A stretch of 64,000 nucleotides of DNA from Ornithinibacillus caprae (GCF_009728145.1 NZ_WOCA01000013.1:57245-121244); one strand, 5' to 3'. Counted from the stretch's first letter, positions 1 to 13,193 are shown. The notes: generated by a model from the letters alone, not told the origin. Numbers and translations: made by a program.

Positions 1-1
1 A

Positions 2-187
2 GCAACAGCAACACAATCACAGGAAGTTGCGGCCATTGCAGAAGAAACCTCTGCTGGTGCCCAAGAAGTAAACGCATCTATTCATGAACAAGCTACAACG
101 ATTGAAATGGTAGAGAAACTAGCGCATGATTTAGAAGAACAAGCAAATAGTTTAAATAAGCAAATTCAAAAATTTAAAGTGCAATAA
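2..187 (+). CDS. Methyl-accepting chemotaxis protein, C-terminal end (partial)
   Basis: The frame enters from the left edge and stops at TAA 185-187, leaving the last 61 residues. They include AAIAEETSAGAQEV followed by a heptad-patterned helix ending in KFKVQ. This matches the membrane-distal end of the cytoplasmic antiparallel four-helix coiled coil of chemoreceptors, which couples to CheA and CheW at its hairpin tip and is methylated on Glu/Gln pairs. Ligand domain and family cannot be judged because the rest lies outside the window. The stop codon abuts a GC-rich palindrome at once. The class is fairly certain. Confidence 0.8.
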   Translation, partial: ATATQSQEVAAIAEETSAGAQEVNASIHEQATTIEMVEKLAHDLEEQANSLNKQIQKFKVQ

Positions 188-201
188 GGGGTCAGACCCC
201 T
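187..201. repeat. Stop-abutting palindrome GGGGTCAGACCCC
   Basis: A 5-bp perfect hairpin (GGGGT/ACCCC around CAG) follows the chemoreceptor stop codon with no gap. It looks like a short member of the family seen at 50707-50756 and 55737-55784, which also abut stop codons. No strong T-run follows, so it may stabilise an mRNA 3' end rather than terminate. Confidence 0.6.
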
Positions 202-231
202 AATACACCTAAGAGAAGGAGCGATTGAAAG

Positions 232-672
232 ATGAAAGTAATTATTTCTGGTGATCACGCGGGTATGACAATCCGTAATGAAGTTAAAAGCTTACTTGAG
301 GAAATGGGTATTGAATATGAAGATACTGGTTGCAGCTGTGAAACATCAGTTGACTATCCAGACTATGCATTACCAGCAGCACAACGTGTAGCCGACGGGG
401 AATTTGACCGTGGAATCTTAATTTGTGGTACTGGAATTGGTATGTCTATCGCAGCGAATAAAGTAAAGGGCATTCGCTGTGCACTAACGCATGATGTATA
501 TAGTGCTAAACTAACTCGCATGCATAATGATTCGAATATGATTGCAATGGGTGAACGTGTGATTGGCCCAGGTTTAGCACGTGAAATTGCAAAAGTTTGG
601 TTAGAGACAGACTTTGACGGTGGTCGCCATGCGAACCGAATTGGTAAAATTGCAGAATACGAAGGGCAGTAA
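232..672 (+). CDS. rpiB: Ribose-5-phosphate isomerase B
   Basis: This 146-residue protein is the usual RpiB length. RpiB interconverts ribose 5-phosphate and ribulose 5-phosphate in the cytoplasmic pentose phosphate pathway; some relatives act on allose 6-phosphate. The N-terminal SGDHAG (residues 6-11) is the phosphate/sugar loop. CGTGIGMSIAANK (65-77) carries the catalytic cysteine C65 and the anion loop, and RMHND near residue 97 supplies the conserved His. The start ATG follows an AGAAGGAG ribosome site. It heads a run of co-oriented genes (ywlG, glyA, upp) matching the Bacillus ywlF-ywlG-glyA-upp order. Confidence is high. Confidence 0.95.
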   Translation: MKVIISGDHAGMTIRNEVKSLLEEMGIEYEDTGCSCETSVDYPDYALPAAQRVADGEFDRGILICGTGIGMSIAANKVKGIRCALTHDVYSAKLTRMHNDSNMIAMGERVIGPGLAREIAKVWLETDFDGGRHANRIGKIAEYEGQ

Positions 673-699
673 TTCAGGGCAATTTTAGGTAGGTGAAAA

Positions 700-1275
700 A
701 TGATGGGAACTCATGATAACATACAAGAAAATTTGGATGCAGTCGTTTCTGAATGGCTGCAAACCTCCTACCTTCATGAAGATGATCTTTTTGTCATCGG
801 TTGTTCTACTAGTGAGGTAGCTGGGAAAAAGATTGGGACTGCAGGTAGTGAGGAAATTGCAGCACATATTTTTAATGCGATGCAAACATTAAATGAAAAA
901 ACGGTAGTCCATCTCGCTTTTCAGTGCTGTGAACATCTGAATCGAGCAATCGTCATGGAACGTTCAACCATGAAGCAATACCAGCTTGATGAAGTTTCGG
1001 TTATTCCTGTACCGTCAGCTGGTGGTTCTATGGCTTCTTATGCATATAAACATTTTCACGATCCAGTAGTAGTAGAATCAGTTCAAGCACATGCTGGAAT
1101 TGATATCGGTGAAACAATGATTGGCATGCAATTAAAGCATGTCGCAGTTCCAATCCGTCTCAACCAACGGTATATTGGAAATGCTCGAGTAAATGCAGCT
1201 AGAACACGTCCAAAATTGATCGGTGGAAAACGTGCAGTGTATGAACTAACGAAAGATAATAATTCGTGTACATAA
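700..1275 (+). CDS. ywlG: TIGR01440 / DUF436 family protein (YwlG)
   Basis: A 191-residue soluble protein with no signal peptide or membrane segment. Length, position between rpiB and glyA, and segments such as VIGCSTSEVAGKKIGTAGS (about 32-50) identify the conserved Bacillota family typified by B. subtilis YwlG. Its biochemical function is unknown to me, and I assign none. A conserved Cys sits near residue 35 in the glycine-rich N-terminal half. Two ATGs lie in tandem (700 and 703); the AGGTAGGTG ribosome site at 688-695 allows either. The gap from rpiB is only 27 bp, so the two are probably co-transcribed. Family call sure, role unknown. Confidence 0.85.
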   Translation: MMGTHDNIQENLDAVVSEWLQTSYLHEDDLFVIGCSTSEVAGKKIGTAGSEEIAAHIFNAMQTLNEKTVVHLAFQCCEHLNRAIVMERSTMKQYQLDEVSVIPVPSAGGSMASYAYKHFHDPVVVESVQAHAGIDIGETMIGMQLKHVAVPIRLNQRYIGNARVNAARTRPKLIGGKRAVYELTKDNNSCT

Positions 1276-1347
1276 AGGGACGAGACTGCTAAACTAGAAT
1301 CTGTATGAATCTATTCAAAGCGGGATAAAAACGAAGGGGGTTTTACG

Positions 1348-2583
1348 ATGGAACATGTAAAACAAGCAGATGTAGAATTGTATGAAGCGATACAAGCGGA
1401 GAAAAAACGTCAACAGGAGAAAATTGAATTAATTGCCTCCGAAAATTTTGTTTCTGAAGCAGTAATGGAAGCAATGGGTTCCGTTTTAACGAATAAATAT
1501 GCAGAAGGCTACCCGGATAAACGCTATTATGGTGGCTGTGAGCATGTGGATGTGGTAGAAAACTTAGCTCGTGATCGTGCGAAACAATTATTCGGTGCGG
1601 ATCATGCAAATGTACAACCACACTCTGGTGCACAAGCGAATATGGCTGTATATTTTACGGTTTTAGAGCCAGGTGACACTGTTTTAGGAATGAACTTAAA
1701 CCACGGAGGACACTTAACACATGGAAGTCCCGTGAACTTCAGTGGTACACTTTATAAATTTGTTGATTACGGTGTTGAACAAGAAACGGAACAACTTGAC
1801 TACAATGCTGTATTAGAAAAAGCAAAAGAAGTTAAACCAAAATTAATTGTAGCAGGGGCAAGTGCATATTCACGTATCATTGACTTCGAAAAATTCCGTG
1901 AAATTGCTGATGAAGTTGGTGCTTATCTAATGGTGGATATGGCACACATCGCAGGACTTGTTGCAGCAGGTCTACATCCAAATCCAGTACCATACGCAGA
2001 TTTTGTAACAACAACAACACATAAAACATTGCGCGGACCACGTGGTGGGATGATTTTATGTAAAGAAGAATACGCAAAGAAAATTGATAAATCTGTATTT
2101 CCGGGCATGCAGGGTGGACCATTAATGCACATCATTGCTGCAAAGGCAACAGCATTTAAAGAAGCATTAACGGATGATTTTAAAGTATATTGCCAACAAA
2201 TCATTAATAATGCCAAAGTTCTTGGAGAAGCTTTAGTTGCGGAAGGAATCCGTGTTGTTTCTGGTGGAACAGATAATCACTTATTATTATTGGATGTTAC
2301 GCCACTAGGATTAACAGGGAAAGTCGCAGAAAAAGTACTAGATGATATCGGAATCACAACAAACAAAAATACAATTCCATTTGATACAGAAAGTCCATTT
2401 ATAACTAGCGGTGTCCGTATTGGAACAGCAGCTGTTACAACACGTGGCTTCAAAGAGGAAGAAATGAAAGAAATTGCTGCCATCATCTCTCTAACATTGA
2501 AAAATCATGAAGATGAATCCGTCTTAAAAGAAGCAGCAGAACGTGTTCTTGAATTAACTAGTAAAGCACCATTATATGTTTGA
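1348..2583 (+). CDS. glyA: Serine hydroxymethyltransferase
   Basis: A 411-residue PLP enzyme that converts serine and tetrahydrofolate to glycine and 5,10-methylene-THF, the main one-carbon source of the cell. The PLP-binding lysine is K226 in [14 protein letters not shown], exactly where the B. subtilis enzyme has it. The early segment [10 protein letters not shown] (about 27-36) and the tyrosine-rich [11 protein letters not shown] region near residue 58 belong to the substrate/PLP site. Start ATG follows GAAGGGGG at 1333-1340. The gene ends 20 bp before a strong terminator, so transcription of the rpiB-ywlG-glyA run probably stops there. Length and motifs are complete. Confidence 0.97.
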   Translation: MEHVKQADVELYEAIQAEKKRQQEKIELIASENFVSEAVMEAMGSVLTNKYAEGYPDKRYYGGCEHVDVVENLARDRAKQLFGADHANVQPHSGAQANMAVYFTVLEPGDTVLGMNLNHGGHLTHGSPVNFSGTLYKFVDYGVEQETEQLDYNAVLEKAKEVKPKLIVAGASAYSRIIDFEKFREIADEVGAYLMVDMAHIAGLVAAGLHPNPVPYADFVTTTTHKTLRGPRGGMILCKEEYAKKIDKSVFPGMQGGPLMHIIAAKATAFKEALTDDFKVYCQQIINNAKVLGEALVAEGIRVVSGGTDNHLLLLDVTPLGLTGKVAEKVLDDIGITTNKNTIPFDTESPFITSGVRIGTAAVTTRGFKEEEMKEIAAIISLTLKNHEDESVLKEAAERVLELTSKAPLYV

Positions 2584-2601
2584 GATGTGTTTGAGTGAGG
2601 A

Positions 2602-2627
2602 GGATGCCCTGATTAGGGCGTCCTTTT
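2602..2627 (+). terminator. Rho-independent terminator after glyA
   Basis: GGATGCCCT / AGGGCGTCC pair (one G-U) around a GATT loop, followed by CCTTTTGATTTT. It lies 18 bp after the glyA stop. The 21-bp repeat array begins within about 35 bp of its T-tract. Confidence 0.85.
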
Positions 2628-2659
2628 GATTTTGGGACAATGGAAGTAGGAGAGCAACT

Positions 2660-3345
2660 ATTGGACACAAAAGCGAGAACATCGGACACAAGCGCGAGAA
2701 CATCGGACACAAAAGCACAAACATCGGACACAAGCGCGCGAACATCGGACACAAGCGCGCAACCATCGGACACAAAAGCGCGACCATCGGACAGAAGCGA
2801 GCAAACATCGGACAGAGGAGCGTGAACATCGGACACAAGAGCGAGAACATCGGACACAAGCGCGTGAACATCGGACACTGGAGCGGAAACATCGGACACA
2901 AGAGCGAGAACATCGGACACAAAAGCGCAACCATCGGACACAGAAGTGAGAACATCGGACACAAGCGCGCAACCATCGGACAGAAACGCGAGAACATCGG
3001 ACACTGGAGCGGAAACATCGGACACAAGAGCGAGAACATCGGACAGTAGCGCTTGAACATCGGACACAAGCGCGCAACCATCGGACACAAGCGAGCAACC
3101 ATCGGACACAAAAGCGCGACCATCGGACAGAAGAGCGCGACCATCGGACACAAAAGCGCAACCATCGGACACAAGCGCGCAACCATCGGACACAAAAGCG
3201 CGAACATCGGACACAAAGCGCAACCATCGGACACAAGCGCGCCAACATCGGACACAAACGCGCAACCATAGAACACAAACGCGCAACCATCAGACACAAA
3301 AGCACAAACATCGGACACAAGCGCGCAACCATCGGACACAGATCC
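2660..3345 (+). repeat. Polar tandem array 1: about 33 copies of a 20-22 bp unit, core ATCGGACAC
   Basis: About 33 direct repeats fill the glyA-upp gap. The constant part reads (A/C)CATCGGACA(C/G); the rest is a purine/GC linker such as AAAAGCGCGA. Most units are 21 bp, and occasional 20- and 22-bp units shift frame, so the open frames seen here on both strands are compositional, not genes. The first unit reads TTGGACAC, and two late units have decayed cores (ATAGAACAC, ATCAGACAC). A C/A-rich tract follows (CCACACCTCCCCCAAAAACC). There is no dyad inside the unit. Orientation matches transcription of both flanking genes. Confidence 0.95.
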
Positions 3346-3457
3346 ACACCTCCCCCAAAAACCACAATTCCAAAACAAAAACCACCACATACTTGAAAGC
3401 AGCTCAATTTTTAAGTACAATTTGATAGATATAAATAAATTTAAGGAGTGGTGAGCA

Positions 3458-4087
3458 ATGGGAAATGTACACGTACTAGATCATCCGTTAATTCAGCATA
3501 AACTAACGCACATTCGAGATAAGAATACCGGCACGAAAGAGTTTCGTGAGCTTGTAGACGAAGTTGCGATGTTAATGGCCTTTGAAATTACTAGAAATCT
3601 TCCGTTACAAGAAACAACAATTGATACGCCGGTAATGGAAGCGAAAGCTAAAATACTTGCTGGTAAAAAGATCGGTTTAATTCCAATTCTTCGTGCAGGG
3701 TTAGGGATGGTTGATGGTGTATTAAAACTTATTCCTGCTGCAAAAGTGGGGCATGTTGGTTTATACCGTGATCCAGAGACGTTAAAACCAGTTGAATATT
3801 ACATAAAATTACCTTCTGATATCGAAGAGCGTGAATTGATTGTAATCGATCCAATGCTTGCTACAGGAGGATCTGCCAATGATGCCATTGCTTCCTTGAA
3901 AAAGCGCGGTGCAAAAAATATTCGTCTTATGTGTTTAATTGCTGCTCCTGAGGGTGTAGAGGTAATTAAAGAAGCACATCCAGATGTAGACATTTACTTA
4001 GCGGCAATGGATGAGAAATTAGATGACCATGCATATATTGTTCCTGGACTGGGAGATGCGGGCGACCGTTTATTTGGAACGAAATAA
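3458..4087 (+). CDS. upp: Uracil phosphoribosyltransferase
   Basis: This 209-residue protein, exactly the Bacillus length, makes UMP from uracil and PRPP in pyrimidine salvage. The PRPP-binding loop is DPMLATGGS (131-139); the C-terminal [12 protein letters not shown] is the uracil-binding end typical of Upp. Start ATG has TAAGGAGTGGTGAGC upstream. The gene is separated from glyA by terminator and array 1, so it probably has its own promoter in or after the array, though none was recognised. It lies 20 bp before wecB, so the two are probably co-transcribed. Synteny (glyA-upp-atp) agrees with B. subtilis. Confidence 0.97.
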   Translation: MGNVHVLDHPLIQHKLTHIRDKNTGTKEFRELVDEVAMLMAFEITRNLPLQETTIDTPVMEAKAKILAGKKIGLIPILRAGLGMVDGVLKLIPAAKVGHVGLYRDPETLKPVEYYIKLPSDIEERELIVIDPMLATGGSANDAIASLKKRGAKNIRLMCLIAAPEGVEVIKEAHPDVDIYLAAMDEKLDDHAYIVPGLGDAGDRLFGTK

Positions 4088-4107
4088 AATAAGTTGGAGT
4101 GTCTATT

Positions 4108-5220
4108 ATGGCGAAGCGTATTAAAGTAATGACGATTTTTGGGACAAGACCAGAAGCAATTAAAATGGCTCCACTTGTCCTAGAATTACAAAAGCGTTCG
4201 GATGAATTTGAATCTATAGTTACGGTTACCGCACAGCATCGTGAAATGCTTGATCAAGTGCTTGAGATTTTTAATATCCATGCAGATTATGACTTAAACA
4301 TCATGAAGCAGAAGCAAACACTTGCTCAAATAACAACACGCGCATTAGAAGGTCTGGATGACGTAATGAAAAAAACGAAGCCAGATATTGTTCTTGTTCA
4401 TGGTGATACGAGTACCACCTTTGCAGCTTCCCTTGCAGCACTTTATAATCAGATTGCTGTTGGGCATGTGGAAGCAGGACTTCGGACATGGAATAAGCAG
4501 TCACCATATCCAGAGGAAATGAATCGCCAACTTACAGGTGTTTTAGCAGACTTACATTTTTCGCCAACAGAAAAGTCAAAACAAAATCTCCTAGCTGAAA
4601 ATAAACCTGAAGAAAGTATTTACGTAACTGGAAATACTGCCATTGATGCGCTGAAAACTACTGTAGATGATTCGTACACTCATCCGATTTTAGACCAACT
4701 AGAGGGCAAACGTCTTGTCCTCATGACGGCACACCGCAGAGAGAATTTGGGGGGGAATATGCAACAAATGTTTCGCGCGATTAAACGTTTAGTAGAGTCG
4801 CATGATGATATTCAAGTTGTATATCCGGTTCATTTAAACCCACTTGTTCAACAAACGGCAAACGAAATTTTAGGAAACGATGAACGAATACAATTAATTG
4901 AACCCCTTGGGGTTGTTGATTTTCATAACTTTGCTAGTCGAGCACATCTGATCCTTACTGATTCTGGTGGAGTTCAGGAAGAAGCTCCATCACTAGGTGT
5001 ACCAGTCCTTGTTTTACGAGATACAACGGAACGGCCTGAAGGAATTGATGCGGGTACATTAAAATTAGCAGGTACGGATGAAGATACGATATTTAATCTA
5101 GCAAATGAATTATTATCCGATGAAGGGGCACATCGAAAAGTGGCCAAAGCTTCTAATCCTTATGGAGATGGAGAAGCGTCACGAAGAATCGCTGAGGCTA
5201 TCCTTGAATATTTTAACTAA
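4108..5220 (+). CDS. wecB: Non-hydrolysing UDP-N-acetylglucosamine 2-epimerase
   Basis: Interconverts UDP-GlcNAc and UDP-ManNAc in the cytoplasm; UDP-ManNAc feeds the wall teichoic acid linkage unit with TagO, also encoded here at 49.6 kb. Residues near the N-terminus (TRPEAIKMAPL) and the DSGGVQEEAPSLG loop starting at D285 form the nucleotide-sugar site of this GT-B-fold family. The longest frame begins at GTG 4099, but that codon directly touches the TTGGAG ribosome site. ATG 4108 is 9 bp downstream of it and gives 370 residues, so I use that start. A terminator directly follows. B. subtilis calls this gene mnaA. Confidence 0.93.
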   Translation: MAKRIKVMTIFGTRPEAIKMAPLVLELQKRSDEFESIVTVTAQHREMLDQVLEIFNIHADYDLNIMKQKQTLAQITTRALEGLDDVMKKTKPDIVLVHGDTSTTFAASLAALYNQIAVGHVEAGLRTWNKQSPYPEEMNRQLTGVLADLHFSPTEKSKQNLLAENKPEESIYVTGNTAIDALKTTVDDSYTHPILDQLEGKRLVLMTAHRRENLGGNMQQMFRAIKRLVESHDDIQVVYPVHLNPLVQQTANEILGNDERIQLIEPLGVVDFHNFASRAHLILTDSGGVQEEAPSLGVPVLVLRDTTERPEGIDAGTLKLAGTDEDTIFNLANELLSDEGAHRKVAKASNPYGDGEASRRIAEAILEYFN

Positions 5221-5227
5221 TGAAAGG

Positions 5228-5256
5228 GGGAATCCTAATTTACTGGATTCCCTTTT
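5228..5256 (+). terminator. Terminator after wecB
   Basis: GGGAATCC (5228-5235) pairs perfectly with GGATTCCC (5245-5252), then TTTT. It overlaps the 5' part of the longest frame of the next gene, one reason to choose the later subtilase start. Confidence 0.85.
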
Positions 5257-5312
5257 CCTATGCATGTTTCCTCCTAAATTACACAATCTATTGGAAAAGG
5301 AGGTTTCCCTAC

Positions 5313-7511
5313 ATGCGCTACTTGATCATAACCATCCTATCTATAGGAACCATCACGCTATTAAACCTCACAACCAATTCATTATATGCAGAAGAAAAGA
5401 ATGATAAAGAATCCATCATCATTGAAGTTGAGGGTGACCCCCACAAGCATAAGGAATATTTGGAAACCTACCATCCTTTTGTTGAAGTTATTGCAGTTTA
5501 TGACAAGTTATTGAAAGGCTTAGCATTACAAGCCCCTCCAGAAAGACTAACAAAGATGGACACATTAGATTTTGTAAAAGCGATCCATCCTGTTCGTGAA
5601 TATTCCATTGATGTTACAGAAAAAGATTTTAAAAAAGCAGCCGAACAACCAAATATTGTACTCCCATCTACAGTTAATAATACAACCTACACGGGAAAAG
5701 GAGTAAGAGTAGGGGTAATTGATACGGGGATTGATTACAATCATCCAGATTTACAGATCAACTATATGGGAGGGTATGACCTTGTAGATTTAGATGAGGA
5801 TCCGATGGAAACACTCGCATCAGAGGGGATGCCAACCATTCATGGCACACATGTTGCCGGCATTGTTGCTGGAAATGGAATGTTTCAAGGGGTGGCACCA
5901 GAAGCGGAAATTTATTCATATCGTGCTCTCGGTCCAGGAGGTGTAGGCACTTCTATTCAAATTATTGCTGCAATGGAACAAGCGATAGAAGATGGAATTG
6001 AAGTAATTAACTTGTCATTAGGGAATACGGTTAATGTACCTGACTATCCAACAAGTATTGCTGTGAACCGTGCAACGGAACATGGCATTGCTGTTGTGAT
6101 TGCTAATGGTAACAATGGTCCAGATAGGTGGACTGTTGGTGCCCCAGCAACAGCTTCAAATGCATTATCCGTAGGGGCAACCGCACCGCCACAGGAGCTT
6201 CCTTTTTTATATGATGCACTTGCAGATAAATCGATCCAAATGATGCCAATGATGGGATCTGTACCATGGAGTTTAGAAAAGGATTATAGGGTAGTAGATG
6301 TTGAACAATCTTCTACTTCTGTACGTGGAAAAATTGCTCTAGTTAAAAGAGGGGAGGTTCCATTTTATGATTTGGCAAAGAATGCTGAACAACAGGGAGC
6401 GGTCGCTGTATTAATTTATAATAACGAGGAAGGACAATTCCAGGGATCGATTGCAGGTGGGGAGGATCCAATTCGTATACCAGTTGCATCTGTTTCTGAT
6501 CAGGATGGAAAGTGGTTAAAAAACTATGCAGAGCAAAGCTTTTCCTATATTGAAACCGAGTATGAAAAAATAGAAGATGGAATTGCGCCCTTTAGTTCAA
6601 GAGGACCTGTTACCGTAAACTGGGATATCAAACCAGATGTTCTTGCTCCAGGTACAAATATAATCAGTACCGTTCCTGGAGGCTATCAAGCACTGCAAGG
6701 AACGAGTATGGCAGCGCCACATGTAACAGGCGCCATTGCCTTATTGAAGGAAGCACATCCAAATTGGTCAAATGAGCAAATTTTTGGCGCGTTACGAACA
6801 ACTGCTTTACGGATGGAGGATGAAGAGGGCATAGTGTTTGACCCTATTATCCAAGGTGCTGGGAGTATTGATCCGAAAAAAGCGATTGCAACATCAACCA
6901 TTATCCATGATTCTGCCTTACCCTTTGGAAAAGTTGGTGGTTTTGTTCATTCAAAAACAATTGAAGTAACTATTGAAAATACGACAGATCAGCCACAGAC
7001 GTATTCCTTTGATATTCCGAATAAACAAAAGGGGGTAAGCTGGAAATTACCACAATCATTTACAGTAGAAGGTAATGATAAGAAGACGATCCCAATTGAA
7101 TTAAGAATGACCTCTTCTCAATTAGAGGAAGGAGTTCATCAAGGGTGGTTGTCCCTGAACGAGCAAGATCATACCTATTATCTACCATATCTATTTATTA
7201 ATGAAACAGCTGATTACCCAAAAGCGGCAGGCTTTGATTTTCATGTAAAACCTTTTTCCGATGAAGAATACTTCTATCAAATATATTTAACAGAGGATAC
7301 AGAAAGTGTGCAAGTTGATCTATATCAACCAGATACACTGCTATATGATAGAACATTACTTCAGTTAAAAGATGTAGAAGTAGGAATGAATGAAGGTTAC
7401 CTGAAGAAATCGGAATTAGGAGATCCTGGTAGTTATAAAGCATTGATTACCATACAGCTAGACAGCGGAGAATATGAAAGTTATGAAGTAGAATTGTATA
7501 TCGATCCATAA
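5313..7511 (+). CDS. Secreted subtilisin-family (S8) serine protease, Vpr-like
   Basis: A 732-residue exported protease. Order: signal peptide (about 1-25), I9-type inhibitor propeptide (about 30-100), then the S8 catalytic domain with D137 in VIDTGID, H177 in HGTHVAG and S465 in GTSMAAPH. A protease-associated (PA) insert lies between His and Ser (about 270-390), and a beta-rich C-terminal extension runs to 732. This plan matches B. subtilis Vpr, slightly shorter. The frame is open from 5220, but a perfect AAAGGAGGT at 5297-5305 and the wecB terminator favour ATG 5313. It has no partner genes and interrupts the usual upp/wecB-atpI neighbourhood. Substrate unknown. Confidence 0.93.
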   Translation: MRYLIITILSIGTITLLNLTTNSLYAEEKNDKESIIIEVEGDPHKHKEYLETYHPFVEVIAVYDKLLKGLALQAPPERLTKMDTLDFVKAIHPVREYSIDVTEKDFKKAAEQPNIVLPSTVNNTTYTGKGVRVGVIDTGIDYNHPDLQINYMGGYDLVDLDEDPMETLASEGMPTIHGTHVAGIVAGNGMFQGVAPEAEIYSYRALGPGGVGTSIQIIAAMEQAIEDGIEVINLSLGNTVNVPDYPTSIAVNRATEHGIAVVIANGNNGPDRWTVGAPATASNALSVGATAPPQELPFLYDALADKSIQMMPMMGSVPWSLEKDYRVVDVEQSSTSVRGKIALVKRGEVPFYDLAKNAEQQGAVAVLIYNNEEGQFQGSIAGGEDPIRIPVASVSDQDGKWLKNYAEQSFSYIETEYEKIEDGIAPFSSRGPVTVNWDIKPDVLAPGTNIISTVPGGYQALQGTSMAAPHVTGAIALLKEAHPNWSNEQIFGALRTTALRMEDEEGIVFDPIIQGAGSIDPKKAIATSTIIHDSALPFGKVGGFVHSKTIEVTIENTTDQPQTYSFDIPNKQKGVSWKLPQSFTVEGNDKKTIPIELRMTSSQLEEGVHQGWLSLNEQDHTYYLPYLFINETADYPKAAGFDFHVKPFSDEEYFYQIYLTEDTESVQVDLYQPDTLLYDRTLLQLKDVEVGMNEGYLKKSELGDPGSYKALITIQLDSGEYESYEVELYIDP

Positions 7512-7695
7512 TTAGGTTGGTATACAATTTACTTTACTTTATAAGTTCACAAAAATTTCATAAATAGCACTCTCGATTTTACGATATAATGTGATTGAAT
7601 AACCATTTTTAGACTATCATTACCATGCAAAAAAAGTATGTACATGCTAGTAAAAATTGGGATTCAAAATATATGTAAAATAACTCACATACCAA

Positions 7696-7724
7696 TTGAC
7701 AATGGGTTAGTGCTATTGTACACT
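7696..7724 (+). promoter_or_regulatory. Candidate SigA promoter for the atp operon
   Basis: TTGACA (7696-7701), 17-bp spacer, TACACT (7719-7724). Perfect -35 and ideal spacing; the -10 matches in four of six positions. It would give a leader of about 210 nt before atpI. Confidence 0.6.
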
Positions 7725-7890
7725 TGCTTAGTGTGGAATGAAAATGGTTTCATTTACGTTTTTAAAATAATTATTATACCTCATTCATTCTACAAAAGAT
7801 GTGATTTCCATCACTCATTATTCTATTTTACATAGAACGTAAACTAGTTGTGAGGAAATCATTTAAAAGTCTGCATATTAGCCAAACCAC

Positions 7891-7912
7891 CCTATCAGAA
7901 AAGTATGATAGG
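7891..7912 (+). promoter_or_regulatory. Leader hairpin before atpI
   Basis: CCTATCA and TGATAGG pair perfectly around an 8-nt A-rich loop, about 15 nt before the atpI ribosome site. No T-run follows. Its arms resemble the GATAGG hairpin family found at 13.2, 28.6, 31.1 and 45.9 kb. Confidence 0.5.
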
Positions 7913-7941
7913 TAGAGGGATTTTACAGGAGAAGATTATTC

Positions 7942-9055
<1,114 letters not shown>

Positions 9056-9067
9056 GGGATTAATTAA

Positions 9068-9346
<279 letters not shown>

Positions 9347-9367
9347 TCAAATAATAAATGTTAAAAT

Positions 9368-9398
9368 GGCGAAGATTATCTTCCATAGAACCTTCGCC
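9368..9398 (+). promoter_or_regulatory. Intercistronic hairpin atpE-atpF
   Basis: GGCGAAG (9368-9374) pairs with CTTCGCC (9392-9398) around a 17-nt loop, followed by GTTGTTT. A leaky terminator or 3' stabiliser of the atpE message are both possible. Confidence 0.6.
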
Positions 9399-9468
9399 GT
9401 TGTTTATACTTGAGTGTAAAATAATGATAGATTAATGTTCACGATTTAGGGTGAAAGGAGTGAATTAC

Positions 9469-9993
9469 GTGCAAGCATTCACCGGATTTTCATATATTCA
9501 TGCAGTTGGTGGTTTCCAAGTAGGAGACATGTTAACGCAATTATTCTTCTTCATCGTACTACTATTTTTAGTGGGTAAATTTGCATGGGGTCCAGTAATG
9601 AACATGATGCAAAAACGTGAAGAATATGTAGCTAATGAAATTGAATCAGCTGAAAAAAGTCGTGCTGAAGCTGAAAAAGCAGCGAAAGAGGCGACAGAGC
9701 AATTAAAGCAAACAAAACAAGAAGCACAAAAAATTATTGAAGATGCAAAAAATGCTGGTGTGAAACAAGAGCGAGATATTATTGAATCTGCACGCCTTGA
9801 GGCAACTCGTATTAAAGAGGCAGCTCAAGAAGAGATTCAAAATGAAAAAGAAAAAGCACTTCAAGCACTTCAAGATCAAGTTGCATCATTATCCGTTCTT
9901 ATTGCAAGTAAAGTAATAGAAAAAGAACTTAATGAACAAGATCAAGAGAAATTGATCAACGACTACATTAAAGAGGTAGGAGAAGAGCGATGA
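9469..9993 (+). CDS. atpF: ATP synthase F0 subunit b
   Basis: A 174-residue peripheral-stalk subunit: a short periplasm-side N-terminus, one membrane helix at about 19-38 (LTQLFFFIVLLFLVGKFAWG region), then a long Lys/Glu/Ala-rich coiled coil to the end that dimerises and reaches delta on top of F1. The frame is open from GTG 9451, but the AAAGGAG at 9454-9460 is correctly spaced for GTG 9469, which I chose. Its last codon overlaps the atpH start in an ATGA arrangement, indicating coupled translation. Normal length and composition. Confidence 0.95.
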   Translation: MQAFTGFSYIHAVGGFQVGDMLTQLFFFIVLLFLVGKFAWGPVMNMMQKREEYVANEIESAEKSRAEAEKAAKEATEQLKQTKQEAQKIIEDAKNAGVKQERDIIESARLEATRIKEAAQEEIQNEKEKALQALQDQVASLSVLIASKVIEKELNEQDQEKLINDYIKEVGEER

Positions 9994-10532
9994 GTGAAGC
10001 AGTAGTTGCCAAACGTTATGCAGATGCTCTTTTTCAGTTAGGACAAGAAAAGGCTACACTAGACCAACTTGTAGAAGAGTTTCGTGTAGTGAAAAATGTT
10101 TTTCAAAATGATAATCAACTTAACATTTTCCTAGCACATCCTCGAGTGAATAATGGAAAGAAGAAACAATTTTTAGATGAAGCATTTCAAGGAGTTTCTA
10201 AAGACGTATTAAACACGTTAAAGATCCTTGTTGATCGTGGACGTACTGAAATGGTTTTATCCATTATTAATCATTTTACTCAAAAGGTAAATGACGCAAA
10301 AGGAATTGCTGAAGGAAAAGTTTATTCTGTTCGCAAACTTTCTGACACGGAGAAGACGGAGCTTGAAAACACATTTGCTAAACGTTTCAACAAGCAAAAA
10401 ATCCAGCTTGAAAATGTGGTAGATCCTTCGTTAATCGGTGGCGTGAAAATTCGTATGGGTAATACAATCATTGATGGTTCAATCAGTGGTAAACTACGTA
10501 GTTTTAAACGCAATCTTAAACTTGGCAGCTAA
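9990..10532 (+). CDS. atpH: ATP synthase F1 subunit delta
   Basis: A 180-residue subunit connecting the b dimer to the alpha subunits. It opens with VAKRYADALFQLGQE (about 5-19), the helical N-domain signature, and ends with the beta-rich DPSLIGGVKIRMGNTIIDGS motif at about 145-164. The ATG overlaps the atpF stop by four bases. About 100 bp without a recognisable element separate it from atpA. Nothing irregular is visible; the product is the standard stator cap of a bacterial F-type enzyme. Confidence 0.95.
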   Translation: MSEAVVAKRYADALFQLGQEKATLDQLVEEFRVVKNVFQNDNQLNIFLAHPRVNNGKKKQFLDEAFQGVSKDVLNTLKILVDRGRTEMVLSIINHFTQKVNDAKGIAEGKVYSVRKLSDTEKTELENTFAKRFNKQKIQLENVVDPSLIGGVKIRMGNTIIDGSISGKLRSFKRNLKLGS

Positions 10533-10625
10533 GAAGGCAGAATCTTTCTTACCTGCATAGTACAACTTGGATTATTGCGAGTAGCGGTAAACTAAGTTTT
10601 CTAACGAACAAGATGATAGGGGTGA

Positions 10626-12143
<1,518 letters not shown>

Positions 12144-12262
12144 AAAAGCGAAAGTGGGCTTGATAGGCGGAGAAAAGCATAAGCAGGGGGCCGAAGAACG
12201 CATGGTTTATTGCGTTCGGAGTGTCAAATGCTTATGACTCGAGCCGTTAGCCCACGTAGCTA
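12144..12262. repeat. Nested palindromic repeat element inside the atp operon
   Basis: Starts right after the atpA stop. Nested arms: GTGGGCT 12154-12160 with AGCCCAC 12249-12255; CATAAGCA 12179-12186 with TGCTTATG 12229-12236; GAACGCA 12196-12202 with TGCGTTC 12211-12217. As RNA it folds into one long branched hairpin. It resembles the long palindromic intergenic repeats common in Bacillaceae; I recall the style, but copy number could not be checked. Its effect on atpG expression is unknown. Confidence 0.75.
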
Positions 12263-12325
12263 GACACGTAGAACTAGCCTAATACTTTATATATAGTTTT
12301 CAACCTTTCAATGAAAGTGTGGTGA

Positions 12326-13186
<861 letters not shown>

Positions 13187-13193
13187 AATTTTT

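Larger units (their letters stand above)
7512..7941 (+). other. 430-bp intergenic region upstream of the ATP synthase operon
   Basis: No credible gene: the one frame (7638-7835) starts without a ribosome site and has no recognisable product. It holds a good SigA-type promoter (7696-7724) and a leader hairpin (7891-7912). A TATAAT at 7585-7590 lacks a well-spaced -35. Confidence 0.6.

Noticed and set aside
2558..3420. Long reading frames on both strands across array 1 (and likewise arrays 2-5) as repeat proteins
   Set aside because: They arise because a 21-bp unit without stops stays open in several frames. Frames shift at 20/22-bp units, lack ribosome sites, and show no codon-position bias.
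5220..5312. The subtilase starting at 5220
   Set aside because: The wecB terminator lies in this stretch, and a perfect ribosome site with a normal signal peptide follows at ATG 5313.
7638..7835. A 65-codon gene upstream of atpI
   Set aside because: No ribosome site, and it overlaps the probable atp promoter; composition is that of A/T-rich intergenic DNA.
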